Source of the DNA: Macquaria australasica
Taxonomy: Eukaryota > Chordata > Actinopteri > Centrarchiformes > Percichthyidae
NCBI GenBank assembly: GCA_005408345.1
Contig: SEMN01000123.1
Span: forward strand, 186,001 to 250,000
Direction: 5' to 3'
Length of the DNA stretch: 64,000 nucleotides
Shown here in pieces: positions 11,285-23,680 of this stretch; the stretch's first letter is position 1; each line of letters begins with the position of its first letter. Below the pieces are notes generated by a model. It saw only the letters and a list, made by a program, of their open reading frames with translations. It did not search any database and was not told the origin of the DNA. Made by a program: the position numbers and the translations under genes.

Positions 11285-11952
11285 AAATAATCAGGACACA
11301 ACTCCATTCTGCAGAGCTGCAGGGCTACATAGGCCAAGAAGAGAGATAGAGAGCGACCTGAAGGGAACTTCAAACTTTGCCACACACACACAAAGGAAAA
11401 TGAAAGATACAAAGAAGTACAAGAGGAAAGTTCTCCTTTCTTTTCCTTTTGCTTTAGTATTTGCTGAGGATCAGCTGCTAAATGTTTTATTCAGCAGAAC
11501 TTGGCTCAATCTCAGAGGCCCTTTGATAACGGCGCTACACAGGCCTGAAGAGCAGTGCAGCACAATAAAAAAATAAAAAATAAAAAAAAACACCAAGGAG
11601 GAAGGGCAAGGAAGTCCAAACAGTCTGTGTTAAAACCGGAAACAATCTTCCAATATGGAAAGTACACTGTGATTTTGTAAAACTCTGTATTCTACATGAT
11701 ACTGCAAGAATTTCAAGGACCAGCTTATAAGACGTTTAGAGAGCAGTCGGGTTATGATGCCAGTAAAGTCATAAAAGTCTACAGAGACATCAGTGCCACC
11801 TCAAAATTACCAAAGGGCTTGATCAATTAAGACTGTTCTAATCGGGGATAATCATGTCAGCTACCAGGTCCTCACATCTCCAAAAACATATGAGCAAGTT
11901 TTCAATCAGCCATTATTAAAATAAAATGAAATAAAAATAAAAATAAAAAAAA

Positions 11953-12000
<48 letters not shown>

Positions 12001-13195
12001 GTATATAACATATTCAAAACAGTTAATTTCGCGCTTGACAAAAATCTCACACCATAATTTGGTGACACAACAACAGTTGTAAAACTTACATTATAATGGT
12101 TGTGAGTCTGGCTCATATTCCCCGCCATCTGCGCTGCTTGATGCAAAATGCATGCTGGGATACACAAGTCAGCTCCCAAAGCATCCTCAATAAAATGGGC
12201 ACACTTCGGTCATTTGGACCATACTTGGCTTAATGCAGACTTTGAATTGCAGACATATCAAAAAAACAACAACCTCAGACTGAGAAAGGCCTTAAGCATT
12301 TCAAAACAGATGGAGATTTAATGGAACATACTCGTCTCTTAGCTACATCAACACGCGTGAACAGTTGTGTTTATGGCAAGCATATAATACTAATAAAACA
12401 GCTACATTCAGTCTTTGTAATTTATGTCCTATCCACAAAACGTCTCGAAATGGAAATGTGTTGGCCTCAGCTGAAGCAAGTAGTGCCTAATGACTGACAG
12501 CGTGCTGACACCTCCAAAGTATCCTGGGAAATGTAGGGCTCTTGAGTTCAGCTCTGTCCTGCTTCTCCTGTAAGCCTGATTCTCAGTAAATAAAAAGCTT
12601 TATTTTCATCATCGGCTGTTTCTGTTAGCCCCCCCCCCCACACCCACACCCACACACACCCATCCGCCCCTCCCTTGTGCTTTTCAGTTCCCTGCGGCCA
12701 GTATGCGTCACTCCAGCCTTTCCAGAAATGACACACCGCCACCGCCACCTGTAGAACACTACTGTGTTAAATAACAGTTATACAGCAGGTGTAGTTTCAG
12801 CTAATCAGTCTGAAAAATCAAATCCTCATTCCGCCTGTTCTGATCATTCCCATGATGCAACGTGAGCCGCAATACGCCAAATGTTGTGAGAAATGAGACC
12901 TTCCTGGCAACCTTTCTCCTGTTATTTATTCCAACAAACAGTATTCATTTTAGTATAGATTAAACTCTTCTGACGTTGCATATCATTTGGTAACTGTTGT
13001 AAAGAGGCAGAAATACCCATAAGGACTTTCTTTACTGTGACTCAGCTAGGATTCATGCATAACCATCTCACTGTTTTGTGAACCTACGTACACGCTCTCT
13101 CTTCTGTGTCCATGTGTGTGTTTGAGAGTGGGGCAGTGTTTCACAGCCAAAGGCATCACCATTATCCAAGCTGACTTATTCAGGGACATGGTGAG

Positions 13196-13196
<1 letters not shown>
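11285..13196. other. Unassigned sequence with A-rich and AT microsatellites
   Basis: An A-rich tract with AAAT units (11922-11960) runs into an (AT)n microsatellite (about 11961-11995). A C run lies at about 12630-12639, followed by CA-rich sequence. Short phrases such as 'cctgggaaatgtagggc' (12522) recall fish repeat fragments, but boundaries cannot be set. No gene is recognised. Confidence 0.5.

Positions 13197-13239
<43 letters not shown>
13197..13239. repeat. (TG)n microsatellite
   Basis: About 21 uninterrupted TG units followed by degenerate TG/CG sequence. Confidence 0.95.
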
Positions 13240-13242
<3 letters not shown>

Positions 13243-15699
13243 TGCGTGAGAAAGAGAGGCTGACGTGGTGAGCGTGTCATTCTGCAGCGGGGCGACCTCA
13301 TTCTGTCATAGTGCCAGAGCGCCTGCCTCATGAGCAACCCCGTCACCATGACTTACTCATGCATAAACCAATGCACAAACAAACACACACTGTACACAGC
13401 CCGTACATCACCGCTGTGAGGGGTAAAACTATACTTTCAGGAGACTACAGGAGCATTAATACCCAATTTGTACATCTTCATAATGTCTAAACTTTTGGAC
13501 TCAAAATGACATACAATCAGTAAAACGTTCACAGAAAGGTAACTGCTGTAGTGTAACCATCTCACTTCAAGTTTGCCCACTGCGTTCTAATAAACTGAAA
13601 TTATCCTTTCATTTCAAACTGTGGGGGGTCAACAAAGCTCATAAGTAAAAGACAGATATCTCCAATAAATATGTCCGTTATGACCGTATTATCTTCCATG
13701 TTGCCTAAATAAAAAATGTCACGTCTTTTTGTCAGCTAATCAACAGCTAATCCACTTGACAAGCAAAAAACCTCTCAGGAAAGCTATTTAATAAAATTCA
13801 AAAATCTCCCACTTCAGAGTTTGAAAGTCATTAATACAACTACTCTCTGTGTATTCAAGTACTTAAGTTGCATTTATGGTGACTACTGTACTAACACAGA
13901 CCTACTTACTACTGCAGAAGCAGGAAGAAGTGGAGATTTATTAATTAATGAATTGGCTAAACCTTGTTGTGTGTATGACATTTTAAACGTTAAACTGGGT
14001 GAAAAGGTAATTCAAGTACTGTAATTTAAATATTTCTGAAAGTATTTAAATGCTGCATCTCCTTAAAATGAAGCATGTAGCTTACATTCAAGCAGGAACA
14101 CGTTATGCTGATCTTCTAATCACACCGGGCCACGGCCTCTCAGATTTGATATCACATGAACACACACTCTGACAACCAATGATCACACTGGCTGAACAGT
14201 ATTTAAAGTACTTTATCTCGGTTGCTTTGAGTGCATAGTTCAGTTTTTTACAACACCACAAACACAAGCTGTTTGAAGTTATTTTACATACATTCTTTTC
14301 CCTGCACTATCTATGTATGGGCTGTGCATTGATACATTTCTATGCACTGGTATTTGTACTACCATGAAGGTGACCTGATAATGAAAACTTATTTCAGGGA
14401 GATCAATAATTTGGGCATATAACCGTCTTCATTGCCCACAACAGCTACTGTAGCACTATACCTATACTCGCTATACCTAAAGGTAGAAACTGTCATCATT
14501 TTACTGCTTCAATAACATGTCAAACAAACAAAAAAGGATGATTGATGCACAGAAAAATGCCATTTACAACTTGTCATTTCAAAATTTGAGAAAACATTGA
14601 ACACATCAGATGTCAGTAGTTTACACCCATATATTGTTATATACCCTATTAAATAAATAAAATTAAAAAAACCTAAACAATATTGTAAATAACGTGAGCA
14701 ACATGAGCAAACATCCAATTTGAAGAAACATGGGTATAAAATGGTCACTTAATGACCAAATAACTCTCGGAACCAGTTAACAGCTAATTAAGTATTTTAA
14801 ATAATAAAAGTATTTTAGGGTGGATTTTCCTTTAAGCCCACAATTTCAATTTCAAAATGATACCAGAGAAGCAAGCAACTAAAGGCCCATCAATGGAGAC
14901 AGATTTAATGAAGCCTAATGACTTCCTTTGAACAACAGGAGCAGAGATTCTAAACCTTTTAGATCATACGGAAACATTTAAATCAGTACATCATGCAATT
15001 TTAACTAACTGCCTTAAGCACCGCTGGGTGTCTTCGATTCATCTCAGTGCTAGCTCACATCAGACCCCAGCCACACAGCCTCTGTCACAGTGCGAAAATC
15101 ATCGCTTTTCTCAGCGCACGTCACCTTTGGGATCTCACAACGCGTCGTTATAGGTCCCGACAACATCTGCAGACACAACGCTGTCTCTCAAAGCTCATCT
15201 CTTAGGTAAAGACAAGACGATGCATGCATTCCCACTGGGGAAGTTGATGGTTACAGTTGCAAACATGCTGAATACAGCATGAAAAATGACAAAAAGAATA
15301 TCCACAATGAGAAAAAGCAACATGAATATGGAACTTAAACACAAATATAACAAACAATGGTTAGATTCTAAAATTTGGGAAATAAATAATAAAATAATCA
15401 GTATGCATGCCATATTAAACAGTAAAGAAATACCATTATGTATACAAATTACATCAATAAAAGAAGTATGTGTGAAAGTTGAATACATTTAAGTATATAT
15501 TCAGGAGTGTAAATTGTGTACAAATGTGCCTTGCATACTAAAAACACTACACAATGCCATATACTGCACATGTATGCAATCTCATCAATTAACTAATGGA
15601 AATATAAAGTAGAACATGTACTGAATGTGCCTGTTAACAGCTGTTAAGGACCTGTGATGACTCGCGTACAGATAATATGTAGCTTTTTGCAGAAAGTGT
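13240..15699. other. Unassigned AT-rich sequence with MITE ends
   Basis: No gene is recognised. 'ctgaaattatcctttca' near 13597-13613 matches the end of the MITE at 9997. 'tagggtggattttcctttaa' near 14816-14835 resembles the end of another fish MITE. The opposite ends could not be placed for either. The rest is AT-rich with short chance frames. Confidence 0.45.
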
Positions 15700-16180
15700 T
15701 GATAGAGATGAGGAATGTAAGAGCACTTCAGTGCAGTCCAGCATTCCTGTCAATCCCCTCCTAGTAGGCCAAAACTGGGGCCATTTGAACATGAAGCATT
15801 GAGCAGTGTAATGGCTGTGACACAAAGAGACAAGAGCCTAAAGCACTCAGTGTAACACCTCAGGGGTGTCTTCAGCTTCCCAGCTCTTCACGGCGCAGAC
15901 AGTTGGGAGGTGTTGTCCAAGATGGAGTTCACTTTAGTTCCTGATCCTCCACGTCTGCTCCTGCCTCGGGGGTGTCCAGCCTCGACAAGGCAGCCATCCT
16001 TTTTTCACCAGGATTATTAATCTTTCCTGCAGACCATGCCTTGATGTTGCCTCCCCAGCTACCGGCTGCCCACCGACTGGTAGCACACGCTGAGCAGACT
16101 ATTACACAGAGATCCGACACTGCTCGGGAAGTAAAGTTAACTCGGCCCTCTTTGTCAAGTGCCTCCGGTGTTATCATGTT
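15700..16180 (-). pseudogene. Decayed LINE ORF2 3' fragment (probable)
   Basis: On the minus strand an 82-residue frame (15929-16177) contains WGGNIKAW, EKRM and a stretch ending near 'EAGADVEDQELK'; bases just downstream can be read as VNSILDNTS. These echo the C-terminal region of fish L2/Rex-like LINE reverse transcriptases (a CWGG-type motif, then EKRM or RRM, then a xSILDNxSHPLH motif). Further downstream on the same strand, 'CVTAITLLNAS' resembles the terminal FVPxAIxLLN motif. The similarity is broken and includes stops and likely indels. A chance resemblance cannot be excluded without a search. Confidence 0.35.
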
Positions 16181-18186
16181 ATTGTTATATTATCATACAA
16201 AATCAATTTCAAGTAGGGCTGCTGTTCCAACTGACACATGTCCAGTGACGCCATGCTTTTTGTCTCTTTGATACCCGAGAACGGGATTGGCTCCCTGAGG
16301 TCTGCGCGTGCAACAACATCAATTGCTTGTTTCAATGTAAGACAATAAACAGGATTTGATCATTAACATAATCAACGCCCCCAAATTAGATATAAATTAT
16401 ATTAAGGCCACTTAATTCCACTCTGTTTGTGGACAAGTTTCATTCACAAAAGCGTTACCTGGGAATAAAAAGAGTCATTTCTCACAGCGAAGCCTCAAAA
16501 GTCCCAAAGCTGAAACAATTCTAAAATATTATAATGCTGCCGACGACATGTCATCAGAGCAGCGCCATACTCTGACACAAATAAAGAGGGAATGGTTTCG
16601 TCTTGCTAAAGCAAGGTGATGACTTAGATGGGAGACGGTCAAGGGGGTGTGACAGTCATGGAGATGGATGATAGAATATTATACAGTAGGTGATGTTACA
16701 TTGAGGAAGTTCTCCCTGACAGCGACCTGCATAAAGACCCCGAGGCAGCTGCTGGAGCAAGAGAACTTCCCTAACTATTGAACTGTAGAAGTTCCCATGC
16801 CAAAATATGCCCATATAATCATAACAGCTCTCCGTAAATTAGCAAACTGATACGGTGAATATTCATTTTTAAGTTTATTTTAGTTATTCATGCTTATTTT
16901 AGATAATGTCTGTAATATATTTAAACACAAAAATCCATTCAGATTAAGACGTTGTTATCATTCTTAAATCCGATAAGAAAAGCAGACTACAATTGAAACA
17001 CATGAATATTTTGCAGATTTGTTCAGTATGAACAGTTTGGGACTTGCCAGATATGTTAACAGTATGTTAATAAAAAAACATAATGTGGGAAGCATTGTGC
17101 GTTCTGTTTTCTTCTCAAAACTGACTTACTGTTTTAAATTAGTAGTATATCTGAACATAATTTGTTGAGGACAAAACTGGAGACAGAGGTTTGGACTGAG
17201 ATCTGTTTTTACATAATGATACTCATTGAATAACTTGTTTTAAGCATGCTCTCTTTTGTCAGTAAAGTTAGACATTTCCCTGCAGTCTGTAACAGTTCAC
17301 TCTACAGCAGTGTCTCTAAGGATGACATGGTCCGTTGGTAAAAGCGCTGTGGTCCCCTCTCCTAATAATGTGCCTTTTTGGTCTTCCTTTTACAAAGTCA
17401 GTCCACTGTTTCTTTATTTCTTCTGCCATGCAAGCCTCAGAACTTCCATGATTAGCTGCATCAATGGCCCTCTGCCACTCCTCTTTTTTTCTCTTGTTTC
17501 AAATACCACGTCCCAGATCCTCAAACCATATATTTTCATTCCTCTACTTCCCTCTACTTTCTTATTCTGCAGTTTCAATTTCACAGTCAGTGAGACCGTG
17601 CATCTTTAGGGTCTTTTCTTTCATCAGCCATTGTCTGTGACATTTTGCCTAAATGATAATGACAGGAAAATTACATTGCTGTTAACGGGTTAATTATTGG
17701 CATTTCGCTAAGCATTTGTGGGTAAATATGGGGGGGGGGGGGGCATATGCAAACAATTCCACTAGGGTTCCACTACCACACTGTGAGGACAAACTATTGT
17801 AGGTGCTCTATGTGGAATCTGGGGAAAGAATCATTTACTGCAATGCCAGATTTTTTTTGTGCTACTCAGGTGCTAAATGTCTCAAATGAATACATTATGG
17901 TTATCATTAGAGGGAGGTCTCCAAATACAGATAAGTCAGAATAATCATTAGTCCAAATGAGTCTTCTTCGTTTGCAGAAGATGGGGAATGCTGTTTATCT
18001 AGCTCAAAGAGAAATATGATGCAGTTGCATGAGTAATGAAAAACAGGTGTCATGTCTGATGCTTAAAATCTTCCATCTGCACTCAGCCAAGAAAGAACAT
18101 CAAATCTACAGCGTCCAATGATATGCATCCATTACTGCATCCAGTGCCTTCAGGGCTTTTTCGTTCTCTGAATGTGGAATGAGGGT
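16181..18186. other. Unassigned sequence
   Basis: No gene is recognised. A run of 14 G at 17730-17743 sits between 'aaatat' and 'catatg'. The 117-codon frame at about 17256-17609 is hydrophobic low-information sequence without recognisable motifs. Confidence 0.5.
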
Positions 18187-18229
18187 AGACACACACACGC
18201 ACCCACACACACACACACACACACACACA
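18187..18229. repeat. (CA)n microsatellite
   Basis: A CA repeat with two interruptions (cgcaccc). Confidence 0.9.
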
Positions 18230-20641
18230 ACTGTCCACCATGTGTGACGCTTTGTTCACTGAGCTTAAAACGGGTCTTTTACAACATTCACAGCGGAGAA
18301 AACAGTGACCACTGAAGTATGGGTTTTTTGTGTGTGTTATGATGATGTGTGATAGAAAACTACAAAATACAGTTGAAACATGACAAAGAGAGGGGGGGAG
18401 TCGAGTCTTGTTTCTGTAGCCCCTCTGTGGATCATATCCAGGTACATTTGCCACGTCTCTCCTGCACACGGCGGCAGTAATGGTGCCCCCTGGCCAGGAA
18501 TGTGCGCTCTGCTCAGTGCACTGTGGAAATCACCCAAGGACAGCAGGCAGAAACACATTTTAACCCACGCCACTGACATCCATCTAGCCCTTGACACCGC
18601 GGGCTCAGACCTGTCTCCTCTGCTCAACAACAACATGGTGGATCGCAATCACAGCGCCCGACTTAGCTCCTCAACCTCGCACACACGAGGACAGACGAGC
18701 GTGTGCCAGTGCCACCTTATATGCCAAACATATGCACAGTATGTTCAGCTGGATCCAGCAAAACAAACATTACATAAATAAAAACATGCATATTCAATGA
18801 ACTAAACTGTCAAACTTTATGGTTGCAGCGACCAAATGTGTGTATATTATGCATGAAGGGAGCACACAAACACGCTCAGTGAATATTTTGCACTTCAATA
18901 AATACGTGGACGGACATACATGTGGTGAACGTTATTAAAATTTAAAGCAGCAGTGATCAGATTTCCACATTTCCTTGCTACGCATCTTTGCTTTCATGCA
19001 TCTGCTGTCAGGGTAAAAACCACCAATTATATGTGACTGGTATGAAGAAGGCAAATAAGGTGTAAAGCGTCATCCACGTATTATTTTAATGAAAATGTCT
19101 CAAGTGTTTCACACTCGAAACACCTGGGAAAGCATTCATTTGATGCGTGAAGTCTGAGGATGATTTTCGGAACATTCATGTGGATATAAAGTAAAGACAT
19201 GAGGGCTTAGATTACATGCAAATCAAAGTCAATCCAAGCCAGTTTTACCTTAACCTACCCTGACAGACTGGGCACACTACTGTCGAGGTCAGAACACAGT
19301 AATCCCTACTGAGGAGCTCCACAAGTAACCCCAATCTGGATTGTCTCTCTTTTCTTGGCTGTTTAAAAATATCAATTCGGAGAGTCAAGTGTTTGCACAG
19401 GCGATTAACTCCAACTAATGATAATGAATTAGTGGTGTGTTGCTCCACCTGCACAACAAATACATGTGTCCCTGTATGACTCCTGTGTTTCACTCCACCC
19501 TCCTCTCTTTTTCCAAAAGAAATCACCAAAAAGGATGAAAGCAGTGGTTACAGCTGCTTCACTAACATACAAACGCCCCTTTCTGTGATCTACATGTTTC
19601 AGAACTTTTTCATTTATAAGTGTCTTTTGTTTGTCAGCTGTACATTTGGCATAAAGAGATATTGTGATTTTCTGTGATTTATCTATTCATCCTTTTGTTA
19701 CAGCTTTTAAGTGTATCATGTATGAAAAACAGAAAGTTGGAAAGATTAAGGACTTGCCTCTGCCATTACCTGCAAGAACATCTGACATTTTCGACACAAC
19801 AGAAGTGATGCACATAGACGAATCCGGGTTGAATGCAGAAGTAAACAAGCCGCCATAACTGTGGTGGCATCTCACTTTAAATTCTAATAATGCTGCAATG
19901 TATGTGAAGGATTTCATTTTTAAGTGATGTTGCACTTTTTAAGGGAGATCCTGTAGAACCTGTTACATGTTGAGTGAGTAAAATAACATTCTGAGCTACA
20001 CTTTCACTAATTAATAATTAGTAATTCATCTCTATTGCATCCTCAGCTTTGCATCCTGAGCTGCTTGAAGACAGTAGACCAACCAGGGGCCACTAAAGAC
20101 CGGTGGAAGCCTGCTGACTGTGCTGGGTACTCTTATTACTCTGCGTCATAACCAATATCAAACTAGTGTTTTGAGACTGCATTACTTCCACATCTACATA
20201 GGCCAATTTAATCATTCACGATGATTAACCCACACTTCTGCAATTTCATTGTCAGTGTAAATGCGTTGTCACCACATTGAGTGGCATCGCTACTGAGACC
20301 ACACATACCGCCCTATTCCAGATCGCCCTGTTTGTCTATGGAAAACAGAGAAATGTCAGAGTTAGATGTTAGAGCTAAAGGTACAGATTAAATGTTTTGC
20401 CCAAGCTAATTGTCATTCTGTTAACTATAAAACGGCAAGAGCATGTGGGCAGATCCTATTCCAGTAAATACACAAACACACCAAGCATTGATCAGTAATC
20501 AAAGCTCCTTAAATCCCCTATTGCCATTTGTTCATATTACGATGTAGTGTTCATCGATCGCCTGTTGATTAAGCAGACTTAACGAGGGGATAAAAGCTAG
20601 GAGCCGCTCTGGGGATTCTGCCCAGCATTGACCATCTCAGT

Positions 20642-20643
<2 letters not shown>
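18230..20643. other. Unassigned sequence
   Basis: No gene is recognised. The 133-codon plus-strand frame and its opposing minus-strand frames at about 18083-18781 overlap each other and a CA repeat and show no domain I know. The stretch 20500-20640 is free of obvious repeats. Confidence 0.5.

Positions 20644-20693
<50 letters not shown>
20644..20693. repeat. (TG)n microsatellite
   Basis: About 24 consecutive TG units. Confidence 0.95.
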
Positions 20694-20696
<3 letters not shown>

Positions 20697-20838
20697 GTGT
20701 GAGTAGAAGTGAGATGACCTGGCCTGACATCCCACTTGCCTTATAATGAAAAGCTGTCTCTTCTCAGGGAGAAACTCTGTGACTCCAATATCCTACAAAC
20801 TTATAATACTAGAAAACAGCTGGCCCTCTTCACGGGGC

Positions 20839-20878
20839 TCTCTCTCTCTCTCTCTCTCTTACCTATATCCTCTCTGTT

Positions 20879-20923
<45 letters not shown>
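20839..20923. repeat. (CT)n and (CA)n microsatellite pair
   Basis: A CT run (about 20839-20862) is followed within 20 bp by about 21 CA units (20882-20923). With the TG array 190 bp upstream, the region could form an imperfect inverted structure, TG against CA. Confidence 0.9.
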
Positions 20924-20924
<1 letters not shown>

Positions 20925-22250
20925 GCAATCACAATCACAAAGGATATTACACTATCCGCTTGATCAATCAACTTCCCACAGGCACATTTACCTTTACCAT
21001 CTCAATCACGCAGCTAATATACTCCCCTTCCGTGAAAGAGGGGGCTTGACTGTAATTTCCGCCATGACTTTCTTGTGTTTATGTAGAGAAAGAGAGGCGG
21101 CAGAGAAAGAGGGAGAGCAGAGGGTTAATGGTTTTCTGTCAGTCACCGATGAAGAGTGAGGCTCCACCTGGGATTTACTGTATAAAAGAAAGGGGAGAAA
21201 AAACACTTGTGATTGTTGCGTACAGCCCATTGACGGTTTGAGTGGATGAATGAACTGCGGCACGCACACAAACCTGCCTACTGATCCCGCTCATTATTCC
21301 TCTGTCTCAAGAGACACTAGATTGAGATGGAAATAGAAAGGGGGAGAGGGGAGAAAGATGGAAGGAAAGGGCAGAGGAGAGTATAACACATGGCAGGGAG
21401 GCTGCCAGGTCAGGTAGCCAAGGGCGTGAGGATGAAACAACGCCGCGCAGAGAAGTACATGTCCCAGCTTTTCTACCCACCGGCTGCCTGTTTGGCGGTC
21501 TCCTCCCCTCGTCTTCCTCCCGGGAGACAAGAGAAAGGGGGAAAAAAAGAAGAAAAACACTTGTGAGTGAAATGGTGCGAGAAAGAAAGGCTTAGAGCAG
21601 TGGCAACATTCACGGAGGAAATGGCATTTCTCTGGGGGAGGAGGCGGCTTCTCTCCTTTATTCGATGAGATGGAGGAGAGAGCAGGGAGCGAGTTAAAGA
21701 AAGTGTGAAAGAGGTGGTGATACGGAGGATGGAGAAGGTCATAGGGAAGATGGTGAGGGCAGAGAGATGGGGCCAAATGGCAGGGCCTCATTTCAGACGC
21801 AAAGATCTCTCTCGATTTCAACCTCCCTCTATAATTTAACTCAGTTCCTGAGGCATCCTGTAAAACAAGCCTGGTATCATTCCTCCGAGGTAAAAATACA
21901 GTGTTTTAGAATATGTAATTGGAAATAATGAGGTACCTGAGAATAATGATACAAATATATATTCAAACTTGTAATGGAGCCTTAAGCTTGAGCCTTGTCA
22001 ACAGGGTTAATTATCTACAGTTAAAAGCAGTACCCGACAAAGTCTTGTTAGTCAGTTGTTTTGAGTGGCCTCAAGGTAACTCAGACCAAGCTTCTAAAAA
22101 TGTGTGACAGACTAACAGCTAAATATTATTAGAATAATAGTAGAGTTGTTCTCCCACGTCTCTAGTTGAGAATATCTTTCTACTGATGTTAATACTGTAT
22201 GTACGTAGTCCATCTATCAGCATATGTAGCACAAACAATGACAAAACATG
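20924..22250. other. Purine-rich tract, no gene
   Basis: From about 21310 to 21780 the plus strand is strongly A/G-rich, with repeated 'gagaaag', 'ggaggag' and 'aagaaa' motifs. The 175-codon minus-strand frame across it is rich in Phe, Ser, Pro and Leu because of this composition and is not taken as a gene. Confidence 0.6.
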
Positions 22251-22307
22251 TAGCACAAATAAAAGTGAGTGCTCCTGTTGCTTAAATGATTATATTTTAC
22301 ATTTTTA
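22251..22307. repeat. Short dispersed repeat, copy 1 of 2
   Basis: The phrase 'tagcacaaataaaagtg' followed by 'tgttgcttaaatgattatat' and 'tttacattttt' recurs at 27380-27431 with one 4-5 bp gap and a few substitutions. The class is unknown; it could be the edge of a MITE. Confidence 0.6.
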
Positions 22308-22582
22308 CCAAAGTAAATATTGAGTCTGAGCAATCACAGAAACACATATACAGGCACACTTCCGCACACACACACAGTGTTGGTGCATATGTTGCTGTTT
22401 GTGGCAAAAAACAAGGACCGGACAAACATTCCAGCGATGACATTCATGCGTATAAAGGAAGACAAAATGTATGAATTCAGTCTGAGCACACTTCTACCAC
22501 CACACATATCCAGACAAATGGGCATCATTTCCTTCACAGCTGCCCATCTCTTTATTTCTTCCTCTGCTGCTTGTTTACAAGT

Positions 22583-22633
22583 GGTTGAAAACTGATCAAA
22601 CCCTGTTTAGCAGCGGTTGATCAGTTTTCAACC
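22583..22633. repeat. Inverted repeat, 19-20 bp arms, 12-bp loop
   Basis: The left arm GGTTGAAAACTGATCAAACC (22583-22602) and right arm GGTTGATCAGTTTTCAACC (22615-22633) are reverse complements except for one extra A. The 12-base spacer reads ctgtttagcagc. The arms extend a few more bases with one mismatch. Confidence 0.85.
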
Positions 22634-23642
22634 AACTGTAAATATCACGGTTATCTGGCCCCTTTGCTGTGACATGAGCACGTTTAAGGATCAAGTGCTT
22701 TTGGAGTTTGCTGCCATGAAAACATAGCTCTGACCTGGACACTGCTCAGGTTTTACAGTGATATGATCTTTGCATGGCGTGAATTCAAAATAATGAGAGT
22801 ATTTCCACTTTTTTAAAGCATTCAGCTTCTTTTGCTAGTTTATATTTTATGTACATTCTTCCCTCCCACAAACCGTGGAGACTTTATTGCACACACACAT
22901 ACCGCAATGAGCCAAGGTGAAATCGTTTTCCTTGGCAGGTATTGACAGGATTTTATTAATTGCATTGCAGCATAATCCTTCTGAAATTTTATGTGTAATA
23001 CAGTAACACCATTTTCAGCAGGCCAGTGATTCTGATGTAATTACTGAAAATCACTGGGTAAAGTAATGTGATTACAGTAACACAAAACACGGCTGGGAAC
23101 AAACCCATTACCACATTTAAAGACTTTTTTTTTGTCTTAAAAGGGAATAAATATCAGCTTCAATACAGTCCCACAAGATGTGCTTCCTAACTTCTTCTTC
23201 ATAGCCTTCTTCACCAGCCTCCACGAAGGGATTTTTATGGAAAGCAGTCTACAGCATTAAAACTTTGAAATATGAAATGAAAACTAGACAGATCACTGGG
23301 GTGATTCTCTCCCTTTGTTTCTGTCTGCTACCTTCACAGCAATATACTGAGAAAAATACATCTGTAAATGATCTCAAATGTCACGGACGGTGTAAAATGA
23401 GACCAGTCTAGACAGAATTAGAGCTCGAGTCAAACAGGAGATGAAGCGAGCCAGAGAGGGACAGAAGATGTTGAGGGGGTGTAGTGGAGTCTCAGTTTCC
23501 TCTCATGCTGTAATGCGACTGCTGTGTTTTCCTCTGTCTTCTGTCAGTCAGCCGATGGAGCAGTGAGCCTGTGTGAGCTACCTCCATCAAAGTGCGCTTC
23601 TTGCCTTGGGCTACTGGTGTGTACCACTCTGTGATTTGGTCT
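22634..23642. other. Unassigned sequence
   Basis: Nothing recognised. The text is AT-rich, with no gene or clear repeat. Confidence 0.5.
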
Positions 23643-23680
23643 TTATATCACCCCCCTTGATATAAAGGGGGGTGATATAA
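23643..23680. repeat. Perfect 16-bp inverted repeat, 6-bp loop
   Basis: TTATATCACCCCCCTT (23643-23658) is the exact inverse of AAGGGGGGTGATATAA (23665-23680), separated by GATATA. The hairpin has a GC-rich core of six C against six G. Confidence 0.95.

Noticed and set aside
18380..18781. 133-codon plus-strand frame opposed by two minus-strand frames
   Set aside because: There are no recognisable motifs, and several frames are open at once in mid-GC DNA. Evidence for any one is lacking.
21294..21821. 175-codon minus-strand open frame
   Set aside because: It lies wholly in a purine-rich tract; the Phe/Ser/Pro/Leu-rich product follows from composition. It has no domain and overlaps other open frames.
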